Positions 52,923 to 61,912 of a DNA stretch of 64,000 bases are shown here, piece by piece. Position 1 is the first letter of the stretch; each line of letters starts with the position of its first letter. The stretch spans positions 988,191 through 1,052,190 of the forward strand of contig NZ_JAUFPK010000001.1 in the NCBI RefSeq assembly GCF_030409225.1, in the 5' to 3' direction. Origin of the DNA: Aquisalimonas lutea (GTDB lineage: Bacteria > Pseudomonadota > Gammaproteobacteria > Nitrococcales > Aquisalimonadaceae). A model generated the notes under the pieces. The model ran no database searches, was not told the DNA's origin, and saw only the letters and a list, made by a program, of their open reading frames with translations. The translations under genes were made by a program, and so were the position numbers.

Positions 52923-53588
52923 ATGCTTCTACAGATCGCTGATGTCCTGTCGCAGCAGACACTGACCTCCATCCAGGAAGTCAGCGCCCGCGATGATCTG
53001 TTCGTCGACGGCAAGGCGACCGCCGGCTGGCAGGCCCGTGAGCGCAAGCACAACCTGCAGGGCGGCAGCAGCAAGCTGGTCACCGGCGTGCTGCGAAAGG
53101 CGGAAGAGGCGATTCTGGGCAACGAGCTGGTGCAGTCCGCCGCCCGTCCGCGCAACGTGGTGCGGATGCTGCTCAGTCGCTACGACAGCGGCATGACCTA
53201 CGGCAACCATGTGGACGACGCCCTCATGCGCGGCGAGCGCACGGATGTCTCGTTCACGCTGTTCCTGACGCCGCCGGAGGCCTATGCCGGCGGCGAGCTG
53301 GTTATCGACGACCCGGCGGGCGAACGCCGCTTCAAGCTAGATGCCGGTAGCATGGTGCTGTATCCGGCCACCACGCTGCACCGGGTGGAGCCGGTCAGCG
53401 AAGGGCGGCGTGTCGTGGTCGTTGGCTGGCTGCGCAGTTACATTCGCGACCCGGCCAAGCGGGAGATCCTGTTCGATCTTGATCGCAGTGCCCAAGCGCT
53501 GCGGGGCAGCGACGGCCAGGCAGCTGCAGCTCTGGATCTTACCCTCAAGACCCGCAGCAATCTCCTGCGCCTCTGGGCGGAGGACTGA
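52923..53588 (+). CDS. piuC: Fe(II)/2-oxoglutarate-dependent PKHD-type hydroxylase
   Basis: A 221-aa dioxygenase of the PiuC/PKHX family. The metal ligands are His96 and Asp98 (GNHVDD) and His153 (TTLHRV). Arg163 binds 2-oxoglutarate. The family is iron-regulated and usually next to TonB receptors; here its neighbour is a secreted Gly-Glu protein. The ATG is 13 bp from a Fur-like palindrome. The stop codon abuts that of tex with no base between. The substrate is unknown. Confidence 0.92.
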   Translation: MLLQIADVLSQQTLTSIQEVSARDDLFVDGKATAGWQARERKHNLQGGSSKLVTGVLRKAEEAILGNELVQSAARPRNVVRMLLSRYDSGMTYGNHVDDALMRGERTDVSFTLFLTPPEAYAGGELVIDDPAGERRFKLDAGSMVLYPATTLHRVEPVSEGRRVVVVGWLRSYIRDPAKREILFDLDRSAQALRGSDGQAAAALDLTLKTRSNLLRLWAED

Positions 53589-55901
53589 CTACTTCCGCTG
53601 CGCCGCGCGGAACGCGTCCGCCAGGCTGCCCTCGGCAGGCCTGTCCTGCGCCTCGGCCTTGGTCTTCCCCTTGCGGCTGCCCGCCTTCGCTGCCCCGGTG
53701 TTCTCTGCCTTGGTGCTGGCCGCCGCATCGTCCTCGGGGAGCGGGTCGTCCAGGCGCATGGTCAGGGCGATGCGCTTGCGCCGCGGGTCGACGCTGAGCA
53801 CCTTGACCGTGACGACGTCGCCGGGGCGCACCACCTCCCGGGGGTCGCGCACGAACTGGCGGCTCATGGCGGAGATGTGGACCAGGCCGTCCTGGTGGAC
53901 CCCCAGATCCACGAAGGCGCCGAAGTTGGTGACGTTGCTCACCGTCCCCTCCAGGCGCATGCCCGGGCTCAGGTCGTCCAGGGTGGCCACGTCCTCGCGC
54001 AGGCTCGCCGTGCGGAAGACGGGGCGCGGATCCCGGCCGGGCTTGTCCAGCTCGGCCAGGATATCCCGCACGGTGGGCTCGCCGAAGCGGTCATCCGTGT
54101 AGTCCGCGGGCCGCAGCGAGCCCAGGAAGGCACTGTCGCCGATGACCTCGTCCAGGCGCCGACCGTGGCTGCGCAGGATGCGCTCCACTACCGGGTAGGC
54201 TTCCGGGTGAACCGCCGAGCGGTCCAGGGGCTGGACGCCGTCGTGGATCCGCAGGAAGCCGGCGGCCTGCTCGAACGTCTTCTCGCCCAGGCGCGGTACC
54301 CGACGCAGCGCCTGGCGGTCCGGAAAGGCGCCGTGCTCGTCCCGGTGGGCCACCAGGCGCTCGGCGACCGCTGTGCTCAGCCCGGCGACCCGGGCCAGCA
54401 GCGCCACCGAGGCGGTGTTGGCGTCCACGCCCACGGCGTTGACGCAGTCCTCCACCACGGCGTCGAGCGTCCGGGCCAGGCGGCTCTGGCTGACATCGTG
54501 CTGGTACTGGCCGACGCCGATGGCCTTGGGGTCGATCTTCACCAGCTCGGCCAGCGGGTCCTGGAGACGCCGGGCAATGGAGACTGCGCCGCGGAGGCTC
54601 ACGTCCAGGTCCGGGAACTCGCGGGCCGCCGCTTCCGAGGCCGAGTACACCGAGGCGCCCGCCTCCGAGACCATGACCACCTGGGGCTGTGCGCCCCCCG
54701 CCCGCTTGCCGGCCTCCCGGGCCAGGCGCTCCGTTTCCCGGGAGCCGGTGCCGTTGCCCACGGCGACCATGTCCACGGCGTGGCGCTCCACGAGAGCGGC
54801 CAGCGTGGCGGCGCCTGCCTCCCAGGCGTTGCTCGGCGGCAGCGGGTGAATGGTGGCGGTCTCCAGGAGCTTGCCCGTCGCCGAGACCACGGCCACCTTG
54901 CAGCCGGTGCGGATACCCGGGTCGATGCCCAGCACGCAGCGGCTGCCGGCCGGCGGGGCCAGGAGCAGGTCGTTGAGATTGCGGCCGAAGACCTGGATGG
55001 CCTCGGCTTCCGCCTGCTCGCGCATCTGCCCCAGCAGCTCCGTCTCCAGGCGGGTGTAGATCTTTACCCGCCAGGTGTGGCGTACCAGGGCGGCGAGCCA
55101 GTCATCGCCGGGGCGCCCCTGGTGGCGGATGCCCCAGTAGCCGGCCACCTGGTCCTGGCACGGGCCCGGGGTGTCGCCGTCGATGCGGATGGACAGCCGC
55201 AGGATCTTTTCCCGGCGCCCGCGCAGCAGCGCCAGGGCCCGGTGGGACGGCACGCGGCGCAGGGGCTCGTGGTAGGCGAAGTAGTCCGCGAACTTGGCGC
55301 CGGCCTCCTCCTGTCCCGGGGCTACCTCCGAGACCAGCACCCCGTGCTGCCAGGCGTGCTCGCGGAGCCGGCCCACCAGGTCCGGGTCCTCCGCCGCCTC
55401 CTCGGCCAGCAGGGCCTGGGCGCCGTTGAGGGCGGATTCGGCGTCGGCGAAATCGCTGTCCGGGTCCGCGTAGGGCGCGGCCCGGGCCAGAGGGTCCTGC
55501 GACGGATCGGCGACGAGGCTGCGGGCCAGGGGTTCCAGGCCCGCCTCGCGGGCGATCTGTCCCCGGGTGCGCCGCTTCCTGCGGTAGGGGAGGTACAGGT
55601 CTTCCAGGCGCGTCTTGGTGTCCGCCGCCCGCAGGGCCTGCTCCAGGGTGTCGGTGAGCTGGCCCTGCTCGCGAATGGTGCGGATGATGGTGTCGCGGCG
55701 CTCGTCCAGCTCCCGGAGGTAGACCAGCCGCTCTTCCAGCTGGCGCAGCTGCGTATCGTCCAGCCCGCCGGTGGCCTCCTTGCGGTAGCGGGCGATGAAC
55801 GGGACGGTGGCGCCGTCGTCCAGAAGCCGGACGGCAACGGCGACCTGCTCGGGGCGTGCGCTGAGCTCCTCGGACAGGCGGCGGGTCAGGGTATCGGGCA
55901 T
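53589..55901 (-). CDS. tex: RNA-binding transcription accessory protein Tex
   Basis: A 770-aa Tex protein. An N-terminal helical region is followed by a YqgF-like nuclease fold (GIDPGIRTGCKVAVVSATG), helix-hairpin-helix repeats (PHLGEKTFEQA-type segment reads RVPRLGEKTFEQAAGFLRI), and a C-terminal S1 RNA-binding domain (GMRLEGTVSNVTNFGAFVDLG). A Lys/Ala-rich tail ends the protein. Tex is highly conserved and affects transcription and stress survival. The 77-bp gap before it holds a possible -10 near 55940. Confidence 0.96.
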   Translation of the reverse strand: MPDTLTRRLSEELSARPEQVAVAVRLLDDGATVPFIARYRKEATGGLDDTQLRQLEERLVYLRELDERRDTIIRTIREQGQLTDTLEQALRAADTKTRLEDLYLPYRRKRRTRGQIAREAGLEPLARSLVADPSQDPLARAAPYADPDSDFADAESALNGAQALLAEEAAEDPDLVGRLREHAWQHGVLVSEVAPGQEEAGAKFADYFAYHEPLRRVPSHRALALLRGRREKILRLSIRIDGDTPGPCQDQVAGYWGIRHQGRPGDDWLAALVRHTWRVKIYTRLETELLGQMREQAEAEAIQVFGRNLNDLLLAPPAGSRCVLGIDPGIRTGCKVAVVSATGKLLETATIHPLPPSNAWEAGAATLAALVERHAVDMVAVGNGTGSRETERLAREAGKRAGGAQPQVVMVSEAGASVYSASEAAAREFPDLDVSLRGAVSIARRLQDPLAELVKIDPKAIGVGQYQHDVSQSRLARTLDAVVEDCVNAVGVDANTASVALLARVAGLSTAVAERLVAHRDEHGAFPDRQALRRVPRLGEKTFEQAAGFLRIHDGVQPLDRSAVHPEAYPVVERILRSHGRRLDEVIGDSAFLGSLRPADYTDDRFGEPTVRDILAELDKPGRDPRPVFRTASLREDVATLDDLSPGMRLEGTVSNVTNFGAFVDLGVHQDGLVHISAMSRQFVRDPREVVRPGDVVTVKVLSVDPRRKRIALTMRLDDPLPEDDAAASTKAENTGAAKAGSRKGKTKAEAQDRPAEGSLADAFRAAQRK

Positions 55902-55978
55902 GGCGGTCCACGAAAGCAGCGAGCCAGGCGCTTATGCTACCAGAGGGGGCAGCGATCGCGGGGCGTGTTCACAAGACA

Positions 55979-56467
55979 CTAGTTGATGATGCCGATACCG
56001 ATGCCGAAGTGGACCCGCGGCTCGCTGCGGCGCGCCGTCTCGCGGGGCCAGAGATGGATCGTTTCGGTGTCCACCACCGGGTAGTGGTATTCCGCCTCGC
56101 CGATGGTCGCCGTCTGCGTCTGGTCCAGGGTGCCGACCACGGTGACCTCGCGGCCCTCCGCGTAATCCGCGGGTTCCAGGAAGCCGTCGGTGACGGCGAG
56201 AAAGCGCCCCCGGGAGTCACGGTCGGTAAGCGGCCGCTCGCCCCTGTCCAGGGGGTAGGCCAGGATCTCCACCTGCGTGGTTTCCTCCTGGGGCACGGTG
56301 GCGAGAATGGTCCCGCCCCAGAGCACGCGCCGGTCGGTGATTCCGTCGCGCGCGGCCTGCCGCGGCTCGAGGTCGCGACTGACGCCCTCGGTGTCGAACC
56401 CCGGGCCGGTACCGGCGCAGCCGGCGGCCAGCGTGACAGCGATCAGCAGCAGAGATGCCAGGCGCAT
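55979..56467 (-). CDS. slp: Slp family outer-membrane lipoprotein
   Basis: A 162-aa lipoprotein. Lipobox LAAGC (Cys17) follows a short signal peptide. The Slp domain carries RRVLWGGTILATVPQEETTQVEILAYPLD and a FLAVTDGFLEP segment. Slp proteins are starvation or acid-stress lipoproteins of unclear mechanism. It lies 19 bp after a paralogous gene. The C-terminus is short and ends in GIGIIN. Confidence 0.9.
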   Translation of the reverse strand: MRLASLLLIAVTLAAGCAGTGPGFDTEGVSRDLEPRQAARDGITDRRVLWGGTILATVPQEETTQVEILAYPLDRGERPLTDRDSRGRFLAVTDGFLEPADYAEGREVTVVGTLDQTQTATIGEAEYHYPVVDTETIHLWPRETARRSEPRVHFGIGIGIIN

Positions 56468-56486
56468 GGGTGGTCCCTCGATGGGC

Positions 56487-57032
56487 TCAATAGTAATACG
56501 GCCAGCCGCGATGGTACGGGTGCCAGGGATCGTACCACGGGTCATAGTAGTACGGCGGCGGGTAGCGGTGCCGCCGATCGGCGTAGCTCTCCGCCAACTC
56601 CCGGGGCCAGAGGTGGTGCCCGATCACTTCCACGCGGACGTAGGTGTAGTCGTGATCGCCCACCGGGCGGACGGCGGTGCCGGCAACGGTTCCGGTGACC
56701 GTGAGGCTGCGGTCGGCCGCATAGATCGCCGGATCCAGGAATCCGTCCACCACCGCCAGGAAGCGGCCGGGGCTGCGATCGCTCGCGCGCGGCCGTCCGC
56801 GGCTGTCGAGCTCCCGGGCGACGACTTCGATGAGCGTGGTGTCCTCGCGGTTCTCGACCCCGGCAATGGTGCCGCCCCAGCGCACCTGCTGGCCGTTGTA
56901 GCGTTCGGGGTGGGAGCGGACCTGGGCCGGATCCGGACTGCCGGCGGCCGGTTCCGGGATGGTCTCGGGCGTGCTGGCGCACCCGATGAGCGCGGCAGCG
57001 ACGAACAGGACAAGCGGCAGCAGCGGGCGCAT
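56487..57032 (-). CDS. slp: Slp family outer-membrane lipoprotein with aromatic tail
   Basis: A 181-aa lipoprotein with lipobox LIGC (Cys18). The Slp core (VRWGGTIAGVENREDTTLIEVVARELD, FLAVVDGFLDP) resembles the next gene. The last 30 residues are rich in Tyr, Pro, Trp and His (for example PYYYDPWYDPWHPY), which the paralogue lacks. The two genes probably arose by tandem duplication and form an operon. Confidence 0.9.
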   Translation of the reverse strand: MRPLLPLVLFVAAALIGCASTPETIPEPAAGSPDPAQVRSHPERYNGQQVRWGGTIAGVENREDTTLIEVVARELDSRGRPRASDRSPGRFLAVVDGFLDPAIYAADRSLTVTGTVAGTAVRPVGDHDYTYVRVEVIGHHLWPRELAESYADRRHRYPPPYYYDPWYDPWHPYHRGWPYYY

Positions 57033-57046
57033 GGCGAACGTACTCC

Positions 57047-58000
57047 CTAGGCGTGGTCCTCAGTATCTGAGACCGCGGCGGCGGCTGCAGGTTCGCCGCC
57101 GCCGTTCTTTTCCGACAGGGTGACCATGGCCACGCCGGTGGCGATGAGCAGCAGGCCCGCGACGTTGGTGCCGGTGAGCTGCTCGCCCAGCACCAGGGTC
57201 GAGGCGGTGAGCCCGAAGGCCGGGACCCCGAGGCTGCCGATGGAGGTGGTGACCGCCGGCAGGGTCCGGGTGACCGAGATGATGGCCCAGAAGGCGAAGG
57301 CGGTGGCGATGGGGCCGTTGTAGAAGAGGATCGCCAGCAGCGTCGGATCGCTCCAGGCGACCCGCCCGACGTCTTCCGTCACCACGGCCGCGGGCACAAG
57401 CACCACGGAGGCAACGGCGAACTGCCACGGCGCCAGGGCCAGCGGCGGACCCTGCTGCCTGCGGGCGCGCACGAACACGATGAGCAGCGCCCAGCAGAGG
57501 GCGGCGACAAGCAGCAGGCCGTTGCCCATGACCACGTACGGGTCCGACCAGTCGAATCCGAACGGATTGAACAGCACCACCACGCCGCCGATGCCCAGGA
57601 CGAACCCGGCCAGCCGCAGGCGGTTCAGTCGTTCCCCCAGGGTCAGGGCGGCCAGCGGCACCACCCATAGCGACGTGGTGTAGGCGAGAATGGACGAGCG
57701 GCCGGCGGGGACGAACTGCAGCGCGATGGTGACCAGCCCCAGGAACATGGCCATCTGGACCAGGCCGACGCCCAGGATCAGGCTCCACTCACCCGCCCGG
57801 GGCAGGCGCAGGTAGCCCGTCACCCAGGCCATGGCGATCATGCACAGGCAGCCCAGAAGCATGCGCATGCTGGTGAACAGCAGCGGCGGAATGTATTCCA
57901 GCCCCACTTTCATGACCGGCCAGTTGGTGCCCCACAGGACGATCACGACAATCAGCAGGGTCAGCGCCGCCCGTGACGACAGCGACGGGTTGTCCGGCAT
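57047..58000 (-). CDS. EamA-type DMT family transporter
   Basis: A 317-aa membrane protein with ten helices in two EamA repeats (LLIVVIVLWGTNWPVMK at the start, FYNGPIATAFAFWAIISV in the second half). These transporters export amino acids or metabolites. Start 58000 was preferred; a GTG at 58063 overlaps the end of mepM by 20 bp and would add 21 polar residues. It follows mepM on the same strand. The substrate is unknown. Confidence 0.88.
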   Translation of the reverse strand: MPDNPSLSSRAALTLLIVVIVLWGTNWPVMKVGLEYIPPLLFTSMRMLLGCLCMIAMAWVTGYLRLPRAGEWSLILGVGLVQMAMFLGLVTIALQFVPAGRSSILAYTTSLWVVPLAALTLGERLNRLRLAGFVLGIGGVVVLFNPFGFDWSDPYVVMGNGLLLVAALCWALLIVFVRARRQQGPPLALAPWQFAVASVVLVPAAVVTEDVGRVAWSDPTLLAILFYNGPIATAFAFWAIISVTRTLPAVTTSIGSLGVPAFGLTASTLVLGEQLTGTNVAGLLLIATGVAMVTLSEKNGGGEPAAAAAVSDTEDHA

Positions 58001-58043
58001 GGGTGGATCGACTCCGGCGGTGGTGGCGCGTACGTCCGGGGCG

Positions 58044-59651
58044 TTACTCGCCTTCGTTGTCACGCATGGCCAGCTGCTGCTCGCCGTCGCTCATGTCGTC
58101 CAGCTGTGCCACCAGCGGTTCCGCCTGGGAGCGAAAGTCCTGCATGTGGGCCTCGGCCACGGGGTCGCCGTTGGGCAGCTCCACCCGCATGGGGTTGCGA
58201 TGGACGCCGTTCTCGATGAACTCGTAGTGCAGGTGAGCCCCCGTGACCAGGCCCGAGGCGCCGACATAGCCGATGGTCTGGCCCTGCTCCACCCGCGTGC
58301 CCACATCTATGCCGCTGGCGTACCGCGACATGTGGGCGTAGAGGGTGCGGTAGCGGTTGGCGTGCTCGATGATGACGGCGCGGCCATAGCCGCCCTTGCG
58401 GCCCACGTGCACGACGCGCCCGTTGCCCGACGCGCGCACCGGGGTTCCCGGCGGCGCGGCGAAGTCGGTACCCAGATGCGGTCGCCGCACGCCGAGCACC
58501 GGGTGCTTGCGATTGGGGTTGTAGTGGGAGCTGATGCGGGCGTTCTGCACCGGGCGCCGGAGAAACGCCTTGCGCAGGTTCTCGCCCTGCGGGTTGTAGT
58601 AGCCCGTGTTGCCGTCCGGATCGGTGTAGCGCACGGCGTCGATCTGCCGCCCCCGGTTGACGTAGCGCGCCGCCAGGATCGGTCCGTCGCGCACGTGCTC
58701 GCCGTCGACGTAGTAGCTCTCGTAGGCGACCGAGAAGGAGTCCCCGGAGCGCACCTCGCGGGCGAAGTCCACCTGCCACTCGAAGATCCCCATGAGGCGC
58801 ATGATCTGCCCGTGGCTGAGCCCCGCCTCCAGCCCGGCCAGGAACAGCGACCGGTTCACGGTGCCGCTGGCGTGCTCGACGCGGGTCTCGACGGCCTTGC
58901 TCTCCATGGAGACACGGAAGCCGTCTTCCTCCCGCGTGACCACGAGGGTTTCCGTCTGGTCCACGGGGTAGCGCAGGCCCAGGAGGCGGTCGTCCTCGAC
59001 CCGGAAGCGGATGACGTCATCCGGGTAGATGCGCTCGAGCTCGCTGGTGCGCTCGTCGGCGTTGATCAGGCGGTGCAGCTCTCCGGCGCCCAGGCCGGCG
59101 CGGTCGAAGATCGCCGCCAGGGAATCCCCGGAGCGCACGGTGATGGATTCCCAGCCGGGGCCCTCGTGCGGCGCTGTCTCGTCACTGGTCTCGGCCGCTT
59201 CGGTCGCCGCGGCATCGCCTGCCGGTTGCGGCGGCACCGCCGCCGCAACCGACGCCGATGGATCCTGCGCCGAGGGCTGCGCCTCGCCGGTGTCGTCGGC
59301 CGATGATCTGGCCGTACCGCCTTCGGCGTCCGCCGTGATGGGCGGCGGCGGATCAATGGGCTCCACGCTGCCGCCGGCCCCCAGGACCGTTGCGGAGTCC
59401 GCCGGAATCGCGGCCTCCGTTGCCGCATCAGCCGCCTCCGTTCCGGGAATCGGCACCTCGATGCGTGTGGTGCGGGACTCTTCGGCGGAGTCCGATTCGG
59501 TGCCCCCAGCCCCCAGGAGGCCCGCCGCGATCAGGGACAGCCCGAGGCCGCCGACCAGCAGGGGGACCGGCCGCAGCCACCAGCGGAGCCGTCGTCGTCG
59601 GGAGCCGATGATGTCGTCGCGACGTTGTTGTTCTGCGTTACGCTTCTGCAA
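58044..59651 (-). CDS. mepM: M23 murein endopeptidase (MepM-like)
   Basis: A 535-aa envelope protein. A basic N-terminus and one membrane helix (about 26-46) are followed by an acidic Ala/Thr/Pro-rich linker (50-165), an OapA/LysM-like segment (ITVRSGDSLAAIFDRAGL), and the LytM domain with HLGTDFAAP and AHLHYEF zinc ligands. It cuts D-Ala-mDAP cross-links for cell-wall growth. A candidate promoter lies 60-90 bp upstream. Confidence 0.93.
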   Translation of the reverse strand: MQKRNAEQQRRDDIIGSRRRRLRWWLRPVPLLVGGLGLSLIAAGLLGAGGTESDSAEESRTTRIEVPIPGTEAADAATEAAIPADSATVLGAGGSVEPIDPPPPITADAEGGTARSSADDTGEAQPSAQDPSASVAAAVPPQPAGDAAATEAAETSDETAPHEGPGWESITVRSGDSLAAIFDRAGLGAGELHRLINADERTSELERIYPDDVIRFRVEDDRLLGLRYPVDQTETLVVTREEDGFRVSMESKAVETRVEHASGTVNRSLFLAGLEAGLSHGQIMRLMGIFEWQVDFAREVRSGDSFSVAYESYYVDGEHVRDGPILAARYVNRGRQIDAVRYTDPDGNTGYYNPQGENLRKAFLRRPVQNARISSHYNPNRKHPVLGVRRPHLGTDFAAPPGTPVRASGNGRVVHVGRKGGYGRAVIIEHANRYRTLYAHMSRYASGIDVGTRVEQGQTIGYVGASGLVTGAHLHYEFIENGVHRNPMRVELPNGDPVAEAHMQDFRSQAEPLVAQLDDMSDGEQQLAMRDNEGE

Positions 59652-59713
59652 CGTTTCCCCCGGGCAGTCGTGCCGGCGCGGCCCTGTCCGCGCGCGTGGC
59701 GATGTTTCAGTAC

Positions 59714-59742
59714 CGTATAACAGCTACTTCAGAAACTCAAAA
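59714..59742 (-). promoter_or_regulatory. Candidate promoter of mepM
   Basis: On the minus strand TTTTGA (59742-59737) and TATACG (59719-59714) are spaced by 17 bp, in an AT-rich patch unlike its surroundings. It would give a 5' leader of about 60 nt. Confidence 0.35.
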
Positions 59743-59809
59743 GAAAATGCTGCGCAACTATCTCAATTTGTTGGTCTTTGGAGACAGGGCGCCTGCGCCT
59801 GTCGCCGGG

Positions 59810-60757
59810 TTATGGACGGGTGTCCGCGAGTTCCAGGGCCGGGAGCCGATGCAGATCGTTCTGCCGGATCATGGCGCGGATCTCCCGGACGTAGGCCTCG
59901 CCGCGCTCGGAGTAGCGGAGCAGCCCGCCGGCCAGGTCCAGCCCGTCCGGCGTGCCCCCCTGCGCACGGGCGCGTGCGCGCCGACGGCGCAACTCCGCGT
60001 ACGCGCTGCCGGCATTGAGGTTGTGCATGTATCCGCGCACCGATGCCTGCAGGTCGGCGAACACCCGCACCCGGTGTGTGGCCCCTTCCTCGCGGCGTGC
60101 CGGCATCATGCCTTCCCCGGGCTGATACGTCCACTCGCCGAAGAGGTTGTTGCCCTCGCGCGTGAAGCGGGAGGTCCCCCAGCCGCTCTCGTTGGCGGCC
60201 TGCGCCAGCGCCAGCGCCGGCGGTACGGTATCGACGCGGCGCAGCAGCCGGCGCCGGACCTCGGCGTCGCCCGGGTCGCCGGAGACCCGGAAACGCTCCT
60301 GCATCCGCTGCAGGAAACGGCCGTCAGGGCTGTCCGGGGGCGGCAGCGCGCCGGAGCCCAGGAGGCCCTGCAGGCGCCCGCGCTGCTGGCGGAGCCCGGC
60401 GTTCTCGCGCAGGACCAGGGGCAGGATGCTGCGGAAGAAGACAGCCTTGCGCCGATCCACGGAGAGCGTGTCCAGATCGTGGGGGAACGCGCGCACGTGG
60501 ATGCGCGGCACCGGGCCGCCGGGCGGCCAGTCATAGCCCAGGGCATTGAGGCGGTCGGCCAGCTGCTCGGCCGAGTGCGCCGTGATCGGGGTCAGCGCCG
60601 GGCCGGCGGCCGCGCCGTGACGCGCGGGCTCCAGGTCCCGGATGGCCTGCCAGCCCGCGTACATGCCGGCCAGCATGGCCGCCAGCGTTGCGGCCAGGGT
60701 CAGCACGCGCGGGTCGAGCGGCGACACAGTGGCGGCATCCGGATGGTTACCGGTCAC
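59810..60757 (-). CDS. Bax-like glucosaminidase-domain protein
   Basis: A 315-aa protein with one membrane helix (about 18-36) and a C-terminal glucosaminidase-like domain: PALALAQAANESGWGTSRF and NNLFGEWTYQPGEGM, the catalytic Glu segment of the Bax/FlgJ group. It probably acts on peptidoglycan in the periplasm. It is on the same strand as mepM, with 158 bp between. A short hairpin (GACAGG...CCTGTC, 59783-59803) lies just after its stop. Confidence 0.85.
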   Translation of the reverse strand: MTGNHPDAATVSPLDPRVLTLAATLAAMLAGMYAGWQAIRDLEPARHGAAAGPALTPITAHSAEQLADRLNALGYDWPPGGPVPRIHVRAFPHDLDTLSVDRRKAVFFRSILPLVLRENAGLRQQRGRLQGLLGSGALPPPDSPDGRFLQRMQERFRVSGDPGDAEVRRRLLRRVDTVPPALALAQAANESGWGTSRFTREGNNLFGEWTYQPGEGMMPARREEGATHRVRVFADLQASVRGYMHNLNAGSAYAELRRRRARARAQGGTPDGLDLAGGLLRYSERGEAYVREIRAMIRQNDLHRLPALELADTRP

Positions 60758-60854
60758 GGATCTCTCCTGAAGGCTGGTGTGGCGTCGCGTATCTACCGCA
60801 CAGCGTGCGGCAGGGCTCGGCAGCTGTCCGGGAGCTGGTTCACGGAACGCGGAG

Positions 60855-61313
60855 CTACTCGAGGGACAGGATGAACTGCCACTGCTCCGGGGTGACCGGC
60901 ATCACGGAGAGGCGGTTGCCCTTGCGGACCAGCGGCATGTCGGCGAGCTCCGGGCGCTCCTTGAGCTCGGTGAGCGTGATGGTGCGCGCGAGCTTGCGCA
61001 CGAAGCGCAGGTCCACCATGTACCAGCGCGGGCGGTCCGGGTCGCTCTTGGGGTCGTAGTGCGGGTCGTTCGGGTCGAACGCGGTATGGTCCGGGTAGCC
61101 CTCCCGGGCGATCTCGGCGATGCCCACGATACCGGGGACCTTGGTATTGGAATGGTAGAAGAAGACCTGGTCGCCGAGGCGCATCCGGTCGCGCATCATG
61201 TTGCGCGCCTGGTAGTTGCGGACGCCGTCCCAGTGATCGGTCTGGTCCGGGGCGGCGGCGAGATCGTCGATGCCGAACACGTCCGGCTCGGATTTCATCA
61301 GCCAGTACTGCAT
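60855..61313 (-). CDS. EVE domain protein
   Basis: A 152-aa single-domain protein of the EVE/thymocyte nuclear protein 1 family. It begins MQYWLMKSEPDVFGIDDL and contains GVRNYQARNMMRDRM and FFYHSNTKVPGIVGIAEI. EVE domains bind modified nucleobases, such as 5-substituted cytosine, so a role with modified DNA or RNA is possible. The 6S RNA gene lies upstream on the same strand, as in many Gammaproteobacteria where ssrS lies between zapA and a downstream gene. Confidence 0.9.
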   Translation of the reverse strand: MQYWLMKSEPDVFGIDDLAAAPDQTDHWDGVRNYQARNMMRDRMRLGDQVFFYHSNTKVPGIVGIAEIAREGYPDHTAFDPNDPHYDPKSDPDRPRWYMVDLRFVRKLARTITLTELKERPELADMPLVRKGNRLSVMPVTPEQWQFILSLE

Positions 61314-61344
61314 CCGTCGTGCTCCGGGGCGGGACACCAGAAAG

Positions 61345-61548
61345 AAAGGGGACACCCCCGCTACGCCGTGCGGTATCGCCCCTTGAACCCTGAGGTTCAG
61401 GTGGGGAGGACGAGCAACGCCTTAGGCTTTCCGCACCAGGGCGGACATGCGCACCGGACCGCTGCTACGTCAATTCCCCTGGCGATTCAATTGAGGGTCA
61501 AGGAATAGCTGTGACCGCTGTCGAACGCCGCAGGGGTGTCGCCCTCCA
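61345..61548 (-). ncRNA. ssrS: 6S RNA
   Basis: About 200 nt between zapA and the EVE gene, the usual zapA-ssrS location. Terminal stem: GGGCGACACCCC (61545-61534) pairs with GGGGTGTCCCC (61358-61348). The 3' half carries the conserved AGCC word (E. coli AGCCTTAAAACT) and the hairpin ACCTGAACC-TCA-GGGTTCAAGG (E. coli CCTTGAACC, GGGTTCAAGG). Between them is the internal bulge region. TTTCTTT follows the terminal stem. 6S RNA mimics an open promoter and traps sigma-70 RNA polymerase. The exact ends are approximate. Confidence 0.8.
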
Positions 61549-61612
61549 TACTGGGGGCAATGCGGCGGTACTGCAAGGCCGGGTCGCAACGCGCCGACCG
61601 CCGGGCGGGACA

Positions 61613-61912
61613 CTAGGACTCCGGCAGCACCTGGCCGATGCGCTCCTCCATGGCGCGCACCCGCTCCTCGACCAGGCGGGCCGTCTCCTTCTGCTCTCCC
61701 TGGGCCTGCAGCAGCTCGTGGGTGAGATTGAGCGCCGCCATCACGGCAATGCGGTCGGGCCCCTGGACCTTGCCGCTGTCGCGTACCTCGCGCATGCGCT
61801 TGTCCAGCAGGTGGGCGGAGTTCAGCAGCCCGTCCTTCTCCTCGGGCGGGCAGGCCACCATGTATTCCTTGTCCATGATGGTGACCCGCACCGGTTCCAT
61901 GCCGTCGCGCAT
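61613..61912 (-). CDS. zapA: Cell division protein ZapA
   Basis: A 99-aa protein that cross-links FtsZ filaments. It has VRVTIMDKEYMVACPPEEKDGL at the start and the C-terminal coiled coil (GEQKETARLVEERVRAMEERIG). The ATG overlaps the stop of the upstream ZapB-like gene (TGATG). Met at 61900 is an alternative start. The 6S RNA gene follows. Confidence 0.92.
   Translation of the reverse strand: MRDGMEPVRVTIMDKEYMVACPPEEKDGLLNSAHLLDKRMREVRDSGKVQGPDRIAVMAALNLTHELLQAQGEQKETARLVEERVRAMEERIGQVLPES

Noticed and set aside
59652-59809. AT-rich patch between mepM and the Bax-like gene as a possible small gene or foreign insert
   Set aside because: No open frame of use; a promoter for mepM and a short 3' hairpin explain the composition better.
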